64,000 bases of DNA from CAZFLM01 sp964519955 (GCA_964519955.1 CAZFLM010000012.1:56671-120670); one strand, 5' to 3'. Shown: positions 24,791 through 34,186, counted from the stretch's first letter. A program made the numbers and translations. The notes: a model not told the origin generated them from the sequence alone.

Positions 24791-24925
24791 ATGCACGACA
24801 TCGACCTGTCCGGCACCTGGCGAGTGCGCCAGGAGGAGCTGACGACGATCGGCGAGGAGGGGCTGGCGCGCGTGACGAACATGAGGTGGTCTGGCTGCAG
24901 GGGCCACGATGTGGCTCCGCGCTGA
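24791..24925 (+). pseudogene. Remnant of a glycoside hydrolase family 2-like N-terminus
   Basis: The 44-residue frame begins MHDIDLSGTWRVRQEELTTI and EGLARV, the usual opening of the sugar-binding domain of GH2 beta-mannosidase-like enzymes. It then runs into a stop, while homology-like residues (WLQGP) continue briefly in another frame. No catalytic domain follows, since the next gene starts at 24994. It is probably a decayed gene. Confidence 0.4.
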
Positions 24926-24993
24926 GGCGCGACGCCCGCCTGCAGTGAGGACGTGATCGATCGTGTGCGGGGCTACCAGCCCGGAGGATGCCG

Positions 24994-27900
24994 ATGGCAA
25001 TGCGACTGTCCTGCTCTCGTCCCGTTGTGGCCGCGGTGTGCTTGCTGACCGCCGCGACATGCCGCGCCCAGATCGGCATCGAGCTGCGCGCTGCCGGCGT
25101 CGCCGCCGTGTTCGACCCCGTGCACGGCACGCTGGTCCGTACCGAGCACTGGCAGGGCGGGATGACGACCATCGCCGACCCAGCGAGCGCCCAGAACTTC
25201 CGCCTGGCTCTGCAGAAGCCCGACAAGGCGACCGTGTCCATACTCGGCAAGGACCAGGCGCTCACGGGCCATCGCGTCGAGGGCGACAAGCTGACGCTCG
25301 AATGGGCCGGCCCGCTGACGGACACCGCCGGCGCGCGGCACGACGTCTCGGTCCGCATGACCGTGACCGCGGCGGACAATGCGCTGACCTTCGGTCTCCA
25401 CGTCGACAACCGGTCCGGCCTCAAGCTGGCGGAGGCGCTCTACCCGTTTGTTGGCGGCCTCACGCGTTTCGACACGCGCGACCGGTCGTCCGACGCAACT
25501 CTCTGGGCGCCTGCCTCGACCCCGATCGAGCGCGCTGCCCAGCCGACTGCGGGAGGCGCTACCTGGGGCTATCCGGGCGGGCTCATCATGCCGTTCGCGT
25601 GCCTGCGAAGCAAGGCCGCAGGCACGACGCTCTACGTCGGCGCGCACGATCCGGTAGCACGCGCCAAGCACCTCCGCTTCATCGAGACGCGGACGCCGAA
25701 CGGCACCGAGTTGGCGTTCGCGCTCCAGCACATGCCCCTCTTGCCCTCCGGCCAGCCGTTCGATGGGGCTCCGGTAGTCCTCACGGCGGTGAAGGGCGAC
25801 TGGGACGCCGCCGCGAAGGTCTATCGCGACTGGTTCGCGTCCACGTTCGGCATCGTGCAGCCCAAGGACGACTGGATCCGGCGGCAGTCGTTCTTCCTGA
25901 TGACGATGTTCATGCTGCCGGAGGGCACGATCAGCTACACGTTCAAGGACATCCCGCGCTGGGCGAGGGCGGCGAAGGAGTGCGGCCTCGGCGCCGTGCA
26001 GATCAGCGGCTGGCAGCTTGGCGGGCACGACAATGGGTACCCGTTCTACGAGCCGGACCCGCGTCTGGGCACCTGGAAGGAGCTGGAGGAGGGCATCCGC
26101 ACCTGCCACAAGCTCGGACTGAAGGTGTACTTCTTCGCCAACTACCAGCCGATGATGGTCGACTCCGACTGGTACAAGGCGACCGGCTCCAAGTACCGCG
26201 AGGTGGCTGCCGATGGCGGCTACACGTGGATGGCGGGGTGGGGGATGGGCACCCTCTGGGCGCGCGCCGGCCACCCGAAGCTCATGACCTGGGCGAATCT
26301 GGCCTTCCCGCAGTTTCGCAAGGTCATCGTCGACTACTTCGTGAAACTCGCCAGCATCGGCGGCGACGGCGTGCATGTCGACAAGATGTTCCCCACCGCG
26401 ATCGACTACAACCCCGACAGCCCGCTGCCGCCGGACACGGCCACGTGGGAGGGCGCCATCCTGCTCTCGAAGGAGATCATGGCCGCGTGCCGCAAGGTGA
26501 ACCCGGACTGGTGCATGTCGTTCGAATGCAACTGGGATCGCATGCTGCAGTTCGGCGGAGCGACTTGGTGGGTGGGCAACCAGCTTATCACGCGCAAGGT
26601 GTTCCCGGAGAACGCGGAGACGACGGGGCTGTACCAGGCCTGGGACTACCTCACCGTGAACAACCTTGTGCGCGACGGCCACATCGTCATGGTCGCGCCG
26701 CTCAACTTCAGCCGCGGCGTGGAGTGGGCGCCCTTCCGCGACCTGGCGCGCTACATCAGGCAGGTCAAGGCGATCCGTGACCAGTTGGCCGACACGGTGT
26801 TCTACGGCGAGGTGCTCGGTCAGGCGCTAGTGACGCTGCCGGGCGGCCCGCCGGATGGCATCGCCTACACGGTCCATCGGAACCGCACCACGGGCCGCCG
26901 CGCGTGCATCGTGACGAACAGTCGCATGGAGGCCCGCACGTTGGCGTTCCCGGGCTTCGACGGGGCGGCGTCGGCAGGTCTGCGAGTGTACGAACCCGGC
27001 CAGAAGCCGCGCACGCTTGCCGCACCGTGCGAGCTGACCGTGCGGGCGGAGCGCCTGGTGTTCGTGGAGGAGTTGGCTGAGCGGACAGGCTGGGACGCCC
27101 GCCCCACCACGGCGGAGCGGACGGGCACGGAGGCCCATCCCACCACTGCGACGCGGACGGGCACGGAGGCCCATCGCACCACCGCGACGGTGCCGGCCAA
27201 TGGCGGCTTCGAGACGGGCGACTTCACCGGCTGGGAGGCGGACCCGAACTGGGTGGTGGTCGACAACTCGTGCGGCTACTACTCCGGCTGGGCGGGGAAG
27301 TACTGGGCGTGGAGCGGGGGCAAGGGCGAGCCGGCGCTGGGCAAGCTGCGCTCGAAGCCCTTCGTGATGAGCAAGGAAGCCGTGCGGATGCTCATCTCCG
27401 GCTGGGGCTCGATCCACGGCACCGGGCAACCGCGCCACTGGAACTACGTCGCGCTGAAGCTCGAAGATGGCACGGAGGTCGACCGCGTCTGGGCGCCCGA
27501 CACCACGCAGTTCGTGCCCGTCTTCCTCGATGGGTCGAAGGTCCGCGGCAAGCGCGTGACCATCGAGGCGGTCGACGATGCGGACCAGCCCACGTACTCC
27601 ATGCTCTGCATCGACGACGTGCGCCTGGCGGACTTCCCGGCGGACCAGAAGCAGCCCGTCAAGCGGCTGCCGGTGTTCGACGCGCAACGCTCGGTGCGGC
27701 TTGAGGACGCGAACCTGGCGATCGACGTGAGCCGGGCGAACGGCTCGATCACACGCGTTCGCGACAAGAAGTCCGGCCTCGACCTCATCCTGGAGCCGCG
27801 CCTGGCGGGCAGCTTCCGGTTCGCGCTGCCGATCCCCGGCAAAGAGCCCTGGCAGACCATCGAGGCCAACTGGATCTTCGGCAAGGACCAGAAGCTGACC

Positions 27901-28578
27901 TCGCACACTCTCGAGGGCAACACGCTGACGCTGCACTGGGATGCGCCGCTGCGCAACTACCTCGGCGAGCCGTTCGACGCTTCGGCGACGATGACGATTG
28001 AGCTGCGCGATGGCGGAGCGCTCCTCAGCTTCGCCGTGGACACGCCGCCGAACTACGGCGTCGGCGAGACGTACTTCCCGGTGCTGGGCGGCCTCCAGGG
28101 CCTCGGGGCGACGCGTGGGCAGTTGAGGGGCACCGAGTTCGTGCGTCCCGCCGGCCCGGCGCCAGCCACGACCTCGGCCGACATCTTCCGCTCGTTCGCC
28201 AACATGGCCCCGTTCGGCGACCAGGGGCCTGAGCAGTTCTACGCGTACCCCGGCACGATCCCCGCTCCCTGGGTCGGCTTCGCGGCGCCGAAGGTGGGCC
28301 GCGGTGTCCTCATCGCCGCGCGTGACCCGCGGAACCGGGAGCTGTTCGCGCGCATGGAGCTAATCCCGGCGAGCGCCGGCACCCCGCGTGACGACGGGAA
28401 CTGGCCGCGCCCGTCCGAGCTGAAGGGGATGCCGATCGGCGTCGAGCTGTCCTTCGTCGACACGAAGGGCGGCGCGGTGGGGCGGCGGTACGAGGCCGCG
28501 CCGGTCTTCGTGCGCTTCGTCGAAGGGAGCGCGGCGGAGCTGGCGAACGAATATGGCCGCCTGATCGCGAAGCCGTAG
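24994..28578 (+). CDS. Large secreted glycosidase-like protein with an internal beta-domain duplication
   Basis: The ATG at 24994 fits GGAGG (six-base spacer); the ATG at 24988 is too close. The 1194-residue product has a signal peptide, then a beta-sandwich (about 30-280; NFRLALQKPDK, TGHRVEGDKLTLEW). A TIM barrel follows (about 285-620; VQISGWQLGGHDNGYP, GLKVYFFANYQP, GDGVHVDKMFP, WCMSFECNWDRM) resembling GH31/GH36/DUF6259-type enzymes. Residues about 697-732 are three 12-residue repeats (consensus RTGTEAHPTTA). A jelly-roll carbohydrate-binding-like domain follows (NGGFETGDFTGW), then a second copy of the first beta-sandwich (FRFALPIPGK, SHTLEGNTLTLHW) without a barrel. The substrate is unknown. 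Confidence 0.75.
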   Translation: MAMRLSCSRPVVAAVCLLTAATCRAQIGIELRAAGVAAVFDPVHGTLVRTEHWQGGMTTIADPASAQNFRLALQKPDKATVSILGKDQALTGHRVEGDKLTLEWAGPLTDTAGARHDVSVRMTVTAADNALTFGLHVDNRSGLKLAEALYPFVGGLTRFDTRDRSSDATLWAPASTPIERAAQPTAGGATWGYPGGLIMPFACLRSKAAGTTLYVGAHDPVARAKHLRFIETRTPNGTELAFALQHMPLLPSGQPFDGAPVVLTAVKGDWDAAAKVYRDWFASTFGIVQPKDDWIRRQSFFLMTMFMLPEGTISYTFKDIPRWARAAKECGLGAVQISGWQLGGHDNGYPFYEPDPRLGTWKELEEGIRTCHKLGLKVYFFANYQPMMVDSDWYKATGSKYREVAADGGYTWMAGWGMGTLWARAGHPKLMTWANLAFPQFRKVIVDYFVKLASIGGDGVHVDKMFPTAIDYNPDSPLPPDTATWEGAILLSKEIMAACRKVNPDWCMSFECNWDRMLQFGGATWWVGNQLITRKVFPENAETTGLYQAWDYLTVNNLVRDGHIVMVAPLNFSRGVEWAPFRDLARYIRQVKAIRDQLADTVFYGEVLGQALVTLPGGPPDGIAYTVHRNRTTGRRACIVTNSRMEARTLAFPGFDGAASAGLRVYEPGQKPRTLAAPCELTVRAERLVFVEELAERTGWDARPTTAERTGTEAHPTTATRTGTEAHRTTATVPANGGFETGDFTGWEADPNWVVVDNSCGYYSGWAGKYWAWSGGKGEPALGKLRSKPFVMSKEAVRMLISGWGSIHGTGQPRHWNYVALKLEDGTEVDRVWAPDTTQFVPVFLDGSKVRGKRVTIEAVDDADQPTYSMLCIDDVRLADFPADQKQPVKRLPVFDAQRSVRLEDANLAIDVSRANGSITRVRDKKSGLDLILEPRLAGSFRFALPIPGKEPWQTIEANWIFGKDQKLTSHTLEGNTLTLHWDAPLRNYLGEPFDASATMTIELRDGGALLSFAVDTPPNYGVGETYFPVLGGLQGLGATRGQLRGTEFVRPAGPAPATTSADIFRSFANMAPFGDQGPEQFYAYPGTIPAPWVGFAAPKVGRGVLIAARDPRNRELFARMELIPASAGTPRDDGNWPRPSELKGMPIGVELSFVDTKGGAVGRRYEAAPVFVRFVEGSAAELANEYGRLIAKP
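27081..27188. repeat. Three 36-bp tandem repeats inside a coding sequence, related to a dispersed palindrome
   Basis: Units at 27081, 27117 and 27153 each encode 12 residues (ERTGWDARPTTA, ERTGTEAHPTTA, TRTGTEAHRTTA). On the minus strand units two and three contain the same hairpin as the intergenic palindromes at 29209, 55862 and 59656 (stem GGATGGGC/GCCCGTCC or one base different, loop CTCCGT). Confidence 0.85.
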
Positions 28579-28613
28579 GAACTCGCAGCAGGTACCTTCA
28601 CGTGGAGGAGACG

Positions 28614-29189
28614 ATGGAGCCTGGTCCGATGCAGCCCGACGCTTACGCCGCGCCGGGAGCTGCCAGTCCGGCATATCCTTACAAGGTCACCGTCACGCCC
28701 GGTCGCGTCAAAGGGGCGGTGTCCGACTATCGCGACGGCACCGTGACGCTCGATCAGGCCGGGGTCCTCATCTCCGGCAACCGCGTGCTGCCTGCCGGCC
28801 AGCGTGCCCTGATCCTCATCGCGTCCGCCGTCCTCTGCGTCGGGGTGCTGGTGGCCGCGATTCTCGTGGAGTACGTGATCCGCCTGTACCGCCCGCTGCA
28901 GGTGCCGTGGAATCGCGTCGACGACATCGTGCTGGAGCCCGCGAAGAGCAGAGCGTGCCTCGTCTACCGGCCTGACGAAGGGTCCGATAGGCCGCAGTCC
29001 CTCGCGTTCAAGCTCACTCCCGAGCTGTACGCCCACTTCGACCAGGTGGCGCACTACCTCGCGCCGACCAAGACGCGCGTTGGCAAGATCGGTCCCGCAA
29101 CGTCGCCGGCATTGCTGGCGGTGTTCGTCGTGATCATGCTTCTGGTTGTCGCCCTCGCGTTCTGGGCCGGCTCATCGCCGGGGCACTAG
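28614..29189 (+). CDS. Membrane protein with two transmembrane segments
   Basis: This 191-residue protein starts at ATG 28614 just behind GGAGGAG. A Pro/Ala-rich N-terminus precedes a beta stretch (VTVTPGRVKGAVSDYRDGTV), then a helix (LILIASAVLCVGVLVAAIL), a soluble domain (VPWNRVDDIVLEPAKSRACL) and a C-terminal helix (LLAVFVVIMLLVVALAFWAG). The central domain resembles PH-like cytoplasmic modules of unknown bacterial membrane proteins. It follows the large glycosidase-like gene by 35 bases, so it may be co-transcribed. Function unknown. Confidence 0.65.
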   Translation: MEPGPMQPDAYAAPGAASPAYPYKVTVTPGRVKGAVSDYRDGTVTLDQAGVLISGNRVLPAGQRALILIASAVLCVGVLVAAILVEYVIRLYRPLQVPWNRVDDIVLEPAKSRACLVYRPDEGSDRPQSLAFKLTPELYAHFDQVAHYLAPTKTRVGKIGPATSPALLAVFVVIMLLVVALAFWAGSSPGH

Positions 29190-29208
29190 CCTGGATCATG
29201 CACGGGTG

Positions 29209-29238
29209 CAGTGGTGGGATGGGCCTCCGTGCCCGTCC
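29209..29238. repeat. Dispersed palindromic element, copy b
   Basis: Stem GGATGGGC and GCCCGTCC with one G-T wobble around loop CTCCGT, preceded by GTGGTG. It lies between two converging genes (stops at 29189 and 29287), where it could also act as a terminator. Confidence 0.75.
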
Positions 29239-29286
29239 GGTGCAACCTATGAACAGGTCAGGCTAGTAGCCGCTCCGCTCGCCCTT

Positions 29287-30795
29287 CTACCGGCTGGGGT
29301 CGACGCGCGAGAGCACCAGGTTGTCGACGCCCAGGTTGCACCCTGTGGACACCAGGTTCTTCCCCACGCAGCGGAAGGTGATCGTATGGTCGCCTTCCGC
29401 CAGGTCGAAGCGTCCCACCACGTGCATGCGCGCCATCGTGGGGTGCGGCGCATGGAGGTCGAAGGTCTCGCCGGTCTCGCGGGCGCCGGCTTCCGGCACG
29501 ATCGTGCGGTAGGGCTCCAGCACCTCGCCCATCGGCTGCCCGTCGATGTCCGCTGCGTAGATGCCGTAGTCGGGCCCGTGCAGCGCCATCGCCAGCACCT
29601 CGTAGCGGGCGGCGGCCGGCGCGGCGAATGGGATGGCCAGCGTGGCGCCGGGCCCCTCCGCCGCCAGGTGGATCACGCGCTGGCGCGCCATCGACCAGTC
29701 GAGGATGCTCTTCACGCCGCCCGTCGCCTGCGCCTCGTCGATCCGGTCCTCCACCTCGATGAGCGCGGCGTTGCCGTAGGGCAGGCGCTGGTACCCGGGC
29801 GGCAGACTCGGCAGATCCGTTCGGAACGGCGCCTGATACCAGAACGCCACGGAGCTGTAGTCGTCGGGGCGCTCGATGAATGACCCCTTGACCGTGTAGT
29901 CCGGGTTCAGCGTCCAGCCGGCGTGCTCGATCTCCAGTCGCAGGCTCTCCTCGAATGGGATGGGGTCGGGCACGTGCCAGCGGTACACGGACACGCGGTC
30001 GCCCGTGCGGAACCCCCCGTTGTTTGCCACGCCGAACCAGGGGCCGTGGTTGTCGTGCAGCCCCCAGCCGTCGTTCACGTAGTCCTCGGTGCCGGTGCCC
30101 ATGACCGAGGACTCGGCCTCGCCGTCGACGTAGAAGTACTCGTCGCCCTCGCCGAACCACGCGTGCTCGTTCAGCAGCACGTTCAGCACGGTGCCCACGT
30201 ACTTGCCGCGCCCCGTCGTGTCCAGGATCTCGTAGAAGCGCCCCGCGATCGCCGGGTTCTCCTGCTTGTACCACGCGTGGAAGTAGAGCGTCTCCTCCGG
30301 CAGCGAGGGCACCTGGCGCCAGTCGACGTGGAAGTAGACGCCCGCGCGGTGCGTGGCGCTCTCGTTGACGATGTCGATGCGACAGTGGCGGCGGAAGGGC
30401 ATCGGCCAGTAGCAGTTGCGCGCGCGCCCCTCGCTCACGTCGCGCACCATCATGGAGTTCAGGTCGCGCTCCAGCCCGTGCCCGCTGCCGAAGAAGTCGC
30501 CGATGGGGCAGTCGACAGACGGGGCCTCGGCGCCATCGTAGAACACGCGGATGCGCAGCAGGCGCGGCCAGGCGTACTCGCTGCACGCGATGGTGGTCCA
30601 GATGTGCTGGATCACGCCCGGCCCGTCCTCGTCCATGATGGTGATCGTCTCACCGGCGGGCAGCGGCCAGGCGTCGTAGTTGGACGCCATGTCGGGGTGG
30701 TGGCTGGTGGCGCGTCGGGCCTTGCCGATCGACGGGAGGTAGAGCGGACCATCGATGCCGCCCAGAGCCTGCATCGCGGCGAGTTCGGGTGTCAT
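29287..30795 (-). CDS. GH172/DUF2961-family glycoside hydrolase-like protein, no signal peptide
   Basis: This 502-residue protein starts at ATG 30795 behind GGAAGGA. It contains the whole DUF2961 (GH172) jelly-roll: DGPGVIQHIWTTIA, DFFGSGHGLERDLNS, WPMPFRRHCRIDIVNES, FGEGDEYFYVDGE and MGTGTEDYVNDGWG. The glutamates in GEGDE and GTGTEDY correspond to the acidic pair regarded as catalytic in characterised members acting on fructofuranosyl and arabinofuranosyl units. A C-terminal beta domain (DFDLA-like FRCVGKNLVSTGCNLGVDNL) follows. It lacks a signal peptide, so it is probably cytoplasmic, unlike the homologue at 32086-34125. Confidence 0.85.
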   Translation of the reverse strand: MTPELAAMQALGGIDGPLYLPSIGKARRATSHHPDMASNYDAWPLPAGETITIMDEDGPGVIQHIWTTIACSEYAWPRLLRIRVFYDGAEAPSVDCPIGDFFGSGHGLERDLNSMMVRDVSEGRARNCYWPMPFRRHCRIDIVNESATHRAGVYFHVDWRQVPSLPEETLYFHAWYKQENPAIAGRFYEILDTTGRGKYVGTVLNVLLNEHAWFGEGDEYFYVDGEAESSVMGTGTEDYVNDGWGLHDNHGPWFGVANNGGFRTGDRVSVYRWHVPDPIPFEESLRLEIEHAGWTLNPDYTVKGSFIERPDDYSSVAFWYQAPFRTDLPSLPPGYQRLPYGNAALIEVEDRIDEAQATGGVKSILDWSMARQRVIHLAAEGPGATLAIPFAAPAAARYEVLAMALHGPDYGIYAADIDGQPMGEVLEPYRTIVPEAGARETGETFDLHAPHPTMARMHVVGRFDLAEGDHTITFRCVGKNLVSTGCNLGVDNLVLSRVDPSR

Positions 30796-30815
30796 GGCGT
30801 TCCTTCCTGCGTGCG

Positions 30816-31427
30816 CTACGGTTGTTCTGACGTCGAGGGTGCCTCGACCGGACCGTTCGGCACGGGCCACTCGACGCCTCGGTAGACATCGGCGAGGGGC
30901 ACGGCGCAGTCGATGGACGCCAGGCGCGCCACCGCGTCGAGTCCTTCCCACCGCGTGTAGGCCCACGAGCCGGCGTCGGTGCGCACGAACGTCTCGATGG
31001 CCGGCGCGTGCTGCGACACCAGGACGTACTCCCGCAGGCTCTCGATCGTCTGGTAGCGCGCCCACTTCTCGCCCCGGTCGAAGCCCTCCGTGGATGGCGA
31101 GAGCACCTCGACGATGAGCGTTGGGTTGGTCAGGACGTGGCGGTGCTGATCGGCGTAGATGGCCTCGCCGCAGACCACCGTCAGATCCGGGTAGCTGAAC
31201 ATACTTCCCGCTTGCACCTTCATGTCGCTGGTGTGGCCCCGGCAGGGTCCCCCAGCGATGTGCTGGCCGACCGTCGCCGTCAGGCTGAACGCGATGAGTG
31301 TGTGCTCCGGGCTGGCGCCGGCCATCGCGAACACCTCGCCGGCCAGGTACTCGCTCTTGTGGTCGGCCTCGCGTTCCGCGGCCAGGTAGTCCTCGGGCGA
31401 AACGTAGGGCACTCGTTGCGCTGCCAT
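30816..31427 (-). CDS. Uma2-family (DUF820) PD-(D/E)XK protein
   Basis: This 203-residue protein starts at ATG 31427. It begins with YVSPEDYLAAEREADHKSEY and the family motif GEVFAMAGAS, then SYPDLTVVCGE and PTLIVEVLSPSTEGFDRGEK, where the Asp and Glu of the nuclease-like fold and a Lys lie. Uma2 proteins are very common and multi-copy in cyanobacteria and related free-living bacteria. They are called endonuclease-like from fold, but activity is not shown for most. It precedes the GH172 gene by 20 bases on the same strand. Confidence 0.85.
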   Translation of the reverse strand: MAAQRVPYVSPEDYLAAEREADHKSEYLAGEVFAMAGASPEHTLIAFSLTATVGQHIAGGPCRGHTSDMKVQAGSMFSYPDLTVVCGEAIYADQHRHVLTNPTLIVEVLSPSTEGFDRGEKWARYQTIESLREYVLVSQHAPAIETFVRTDAGSWAYTRWEGLDAVARLASIDCAVPLADVYRGVEWPVPNGPVEAPSTSEQP

Positions 31428-31566
31428 GGCAGTCCTCGCTCTGTGTTGGCTGCCGGTACGTTCGCCCTCGGCGCGCCCCAGTCCTCTTCCCGCCGACGCG
31501 GACGCGCCACGGGCCCCCGGCCGGGGGTGGTCGGAGGCCCGCGAGGACGTCGCGTGTTCGCCGGCG

Positions 31567-31932
31567 TCAGCCCTGCATGTTGTGCAGCCCGACGCGGTTG
31601 CCTTCTGTGTCCACGATGATGCCGATGAACCCGTGCGGGCCGATCGCCGTCTTGCCAAGCACGATCGTGCCGCCGGCGGAATCGACCTTCGAGAGGGCGT
31701 CCTCCACGCCGTTGGGCGCGTCGAGGTAGACGAGGACGCCGTCCGTGCTCGGGTTGTGGTTCTCGGTCTTGCAGACCTCCCCGCCGACGCCATCCTCGCC
31801 ATGGGCGAAGAATGCGTGGTCGGGGTGCTGCGGGTCGCGGTCGAACGTGGAGCCGATGACGGCGGCGTAGAACGCCGTTGCGCGATCGACTTCCACCGCC
31901 GGTATCTCGAACCAGTTGATGACGCTGGCCAT
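31567..31932 (-). CDS. VOC family protein (glyoxalase/bleomycin-resistance fold)
   Basis: This 121-residue protein is a single VOC unit pair: VINWFEIPAVEVDRATAFYA, DHAFFAHGEDGVGGEVC, VLVYLDAPNGVEDALSKV and GIIVDTEGNRVGLH. Family members bind metal with His/Glu residues. Here His/Glu candidates lie in the first strand (Glu9) and near the C-terminal strand (Glu in DTEGN). AGGAG precedes the ATG. Function within the broad family (isomerase, dioxygenase, resistance) cannot be told. It is divergent from the secreted GH172 gene. Confidence 0.85.
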   Translation of the reverse strand: MASVINWFEIPAVEVDRATAFYAAVIGSTFDRDPQHPDHAFFAHGEDGVGGEVCKTENHNPSTDGVLVYLDAPNGVEDALSKVDSAGGTIVLGKTAIGPHGFIGIIVDTEGNRVGLHNMQG

Positions 31933-32085
31933 GCCTCTCTCCTGTGCAGGTTGGAGTGGGTGCTACCGCGATCTGTACGAGGTCCCGCGCTGCCGCGTTG
32001 CGCCGATGCATCGGCATGCAAGGGAGGAGGGTGCGTCGTTCATCGCGAACATGGCGACCGAACGCAGTCAGGGAGGGGAAACCGC

Positions 32086-34125
32086 ATGCGACGACTGATG
32101 TACGCCGCGCTGGCATGGTGCGCGATTGCCGCGATGCCCGCGCAGGCTCAGACACGTACCTACACCTACGTCGATCTAGTCAAGAAGCTGACCGACCTGC
32201 AGGGCTTGGCGACGCTGCCGCAGCCGGGCGAGAAGTGCCAGCAGGCGTCGAGCTACGACCGCGCCAGCAAGTACGACGCCGCGACGGGCAAGTACATCGG
32301 CTGGGACGCCAACGGCGACGGCGGCGGCATCATCCGGATGGAGGGGGACCAGCAGGTTCTCGCCGAGATGGAGGGGCCGGGCGTCATCTGGCGCACCTGG
32401 TCGGCCGCGCCGAGGCAGGGCCACGTCCGCATCTACATCGATGGGCAGGAGAAGCCGGTTGTGGATCTCCCGTTCGCCAGCTTCTTCGACGGGAAGACCG
32501 CGCCGTTCAACTACTCCGCGCTCGTGCACGACGCGTCGAGCGGCAAGAACTGCTACGTGCCGATCCCGTTCCAGAAGTCCTGCAAGATCACGGCGGACAA
32601 GGACTGGGGCGACTACTACCACTTCACCTATACGACCTACCCCAAGGGCACCGTGCTGCCCACGTTCTCCCGCTACCTCTCTCTGGACGATCGCAGCGCG
32701 CTCGACGAGGCCAACGACATCCTGACGGCCAGGCTCGGCACCGATCCTGCCGGGGTGCGCGAGGGCGAGGAGACCATCAGCCGCGACAAGTTCGTCCTGA
32801 AGCCCGGCAAGTCGATCATGCTGGCGCGCCTCCGCGGCCCGCGGGCCATCACCGCGCTCCGCGTGAAGCCCGTCTTCTCCGGCCGCGAGGACGAGGTGAA
32901 GGGACTGCGCGAGCTGGCCATCCGCGTCACGTACGACAACGACAAGCAGCCCTCCGTCTGGGCGCCGCTCGGCGACTTCTTCGGCTCGGTGCCGGGCCTC
33001 AACAAGTACAAGTCGCTGCCGCTGGGAGTGACGGACGACGGGATGTACTGCTTCTGGTACATGCCGTTCGGCAAGGAAGCCCGCGTCGAGATCGTGAACG
33101 ACGGCAAGGTTGCCCGGCAGCTCTCCGCCAGCGTGACCCATGCCCCGCTCGCGCAGCCGATGGAGAAGCAGGCGTGGTTCCACGCGAAGTGGCACCGCGA
33201 CACGTTCCTGCCCCTGGAGCCCGGTCGCGACATCGAGTGGACCATGCTGATGACCGAGGGCATCGGGCGCTTCGTCGGCGTGAACCTGCACGTGTGGAAT
33301 CCCAAGGGCGGCTGGTGGGGTGAGGGCGACGAGATGTTCTATGTGGACGGCGAGAAGTTCCCGTCCACCTTCGGCACTGGCTCCGAGGACTACTTCGGCT
33401 ATGCCTGGTGCAACCCGGCGCTGTTCCAGAACGCCTACCACAACCAGCCCTACAACTCCGGCAACAACCGCGGCAACGTGTCCGTGGACCGCTGGCACAT
33501 CCCGGACAACGGGCCGTTCCAGCACTCGTGGTTCGGCACGATCGAGAAGTACTACAAGAACGACCGGCCGACGCTCTACGCCGCCACCGCCTACTGGTAC
33601 CTGGGCCCGGGCGGGCGCGATCCGTACTCGCCTGCGCCCGTGGACCAGCGCCTGGGCTACTTCGACACCGCGGCCCCGGTCCCGTTCAAGGTGAAGGGCG
33701 CTCTCGAGGGCGAGGACGCCAAGGTGCTGGAGATCACCGGCGGCAAGACCGAAGTGCAGGAGATGGTGGGCTACGACGGCAAGTGGAGCGGCGAGAAGCA
33801 CCTCTGGTGGACCGGCGGCAAGCCTGGCGACCGCCTGGTAGTCTCGCTGCCCGTCGAGAAGGCCGGCAAGTACACGATCTCCGGCCAGCTCACCAAGGCA
33901 GTCGACTACGGCATCATCGAGATCACGCTGGACGGCGCGAAGGTTGCGGGGCCGATCGACCTGTACAACGACGGCGTCGTGCCGACCGGCGAGCAGGTGC
34001 TCGGAACGTTCGACCTGACGGCGGGCGAGCACAAGCTCGGGTTCACCATCGTCGGGGCGAACGAGAAGGCCGTGAAGGCCTACATGGTCGGTCTGGACTA
34101 CGCGAAGCTGGAGCTGCAGAAGTAG
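32086..34125 (+). CDS. Secreted GH172/DUF2961-family glycoside hydrolase-like protein
   Basis: This 679-residue protein starts at ATG 32086 behind GGGAGGGG and has a signal peptide (LMYAALAWCAIAAMPAQAQ). It carries the same domain as 29287-30795, with an N-terminal extension: EGPGVIWRTWSAAP, DFFGSVPGLNKY, WGEGDEMFYVDGEKF, FGTGSEDYFGYAW. The presumed catalytic glutamates are conserved in GEGDE and GTGSEDY. The C-terminal beta domain (ISGQLTKAVDYGIIEITLD, LGTFDLTAGEHKLGF) is also shared. With the cytoplasmic homologue it suggests breakdown of a fructan- or arabinan-like glycan started outside the cell. That is an inference. Confidence 0.85.
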   Translation: MRRLMYAALAWCAIAAMPAQAQTRTYTYVDLVKKLTDLQGLATLPQPGEKCQQASSYDRASKYDAATGKYIGWDANGDGGGIIRMEGDQQVLAEMEGPGVIWRTWSAAPRQGHVRIYIDGQEKPVVDLPFASFFDGKTAPFNYSALVHDASSGKNCYVPIPFQKSCKITADKDWGDYYHFTYTTYPKGTVLPTFSRYLSLDDRSALDEANDILTARLGTDPAGVREGEETISRDKFVLKPGKSIMLARLRGPRAITALRVKPVFSGREDEVKGLRELAIRVTYDNDKQPSVWAPLGDFFGSVPGLNKYKSLPLGVTDDGMYCFWYMPFGKEARVEIVNDGKVARQLSASVTHAPLAQPMEKQAWFHAKWHRDTFLPLEPGRDIEWTMLMTEGIGRFVGVNLHVWNPKGGWWGEGDEMFYVDGEKFPSTFGTGSEDYFGYAWCNPALFQNAYHNQPYNSGNNRGNVSVDRWHIPDNGPFQHSWFGTIEKYYKNDRPTLYAATAYWYLGPGGRDPYSPAPVDQRLGYFDTAAPVPFKVKGALEGEDAKVLEITGGKTEVQEMVGYDGKWSGEKHLWWTGGKPGDRLVVSLPVEKAGKYTISGQLTKAVDYGIIEITLDGAKVAGPIDLYNDGVVPTGEQVLGTFDLTAGEHKLGFTIVGANEKAVKAYMVGLDYAKLELQK

Positions 34126-34151
34126 GCTGCCGCACAGGCGGCTGAGCGATG

Positions 34152-34186
34152 GATCGGGGCCTGGGCACCGCGCCCTGGCCCCGATC
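34152..34186. terminator. Hairpin terminator between converging genes
   Basis: Arms GATCGGGGCC-T-GGGC and GCCC-T-GGCCCCGATC pair over 14 bp with one mismatch around a five-base loop. It lies between the GH172 stop (34125) and the TSUP stop (34227), serving both directions. Confidence 0.75.

Noticed and set aside
27081..27188. Possible small CRISPR array (three 36-bp units)
   Set aside because: The units abut with no spacers and are in frame inside a long gene; no cas genes are near.
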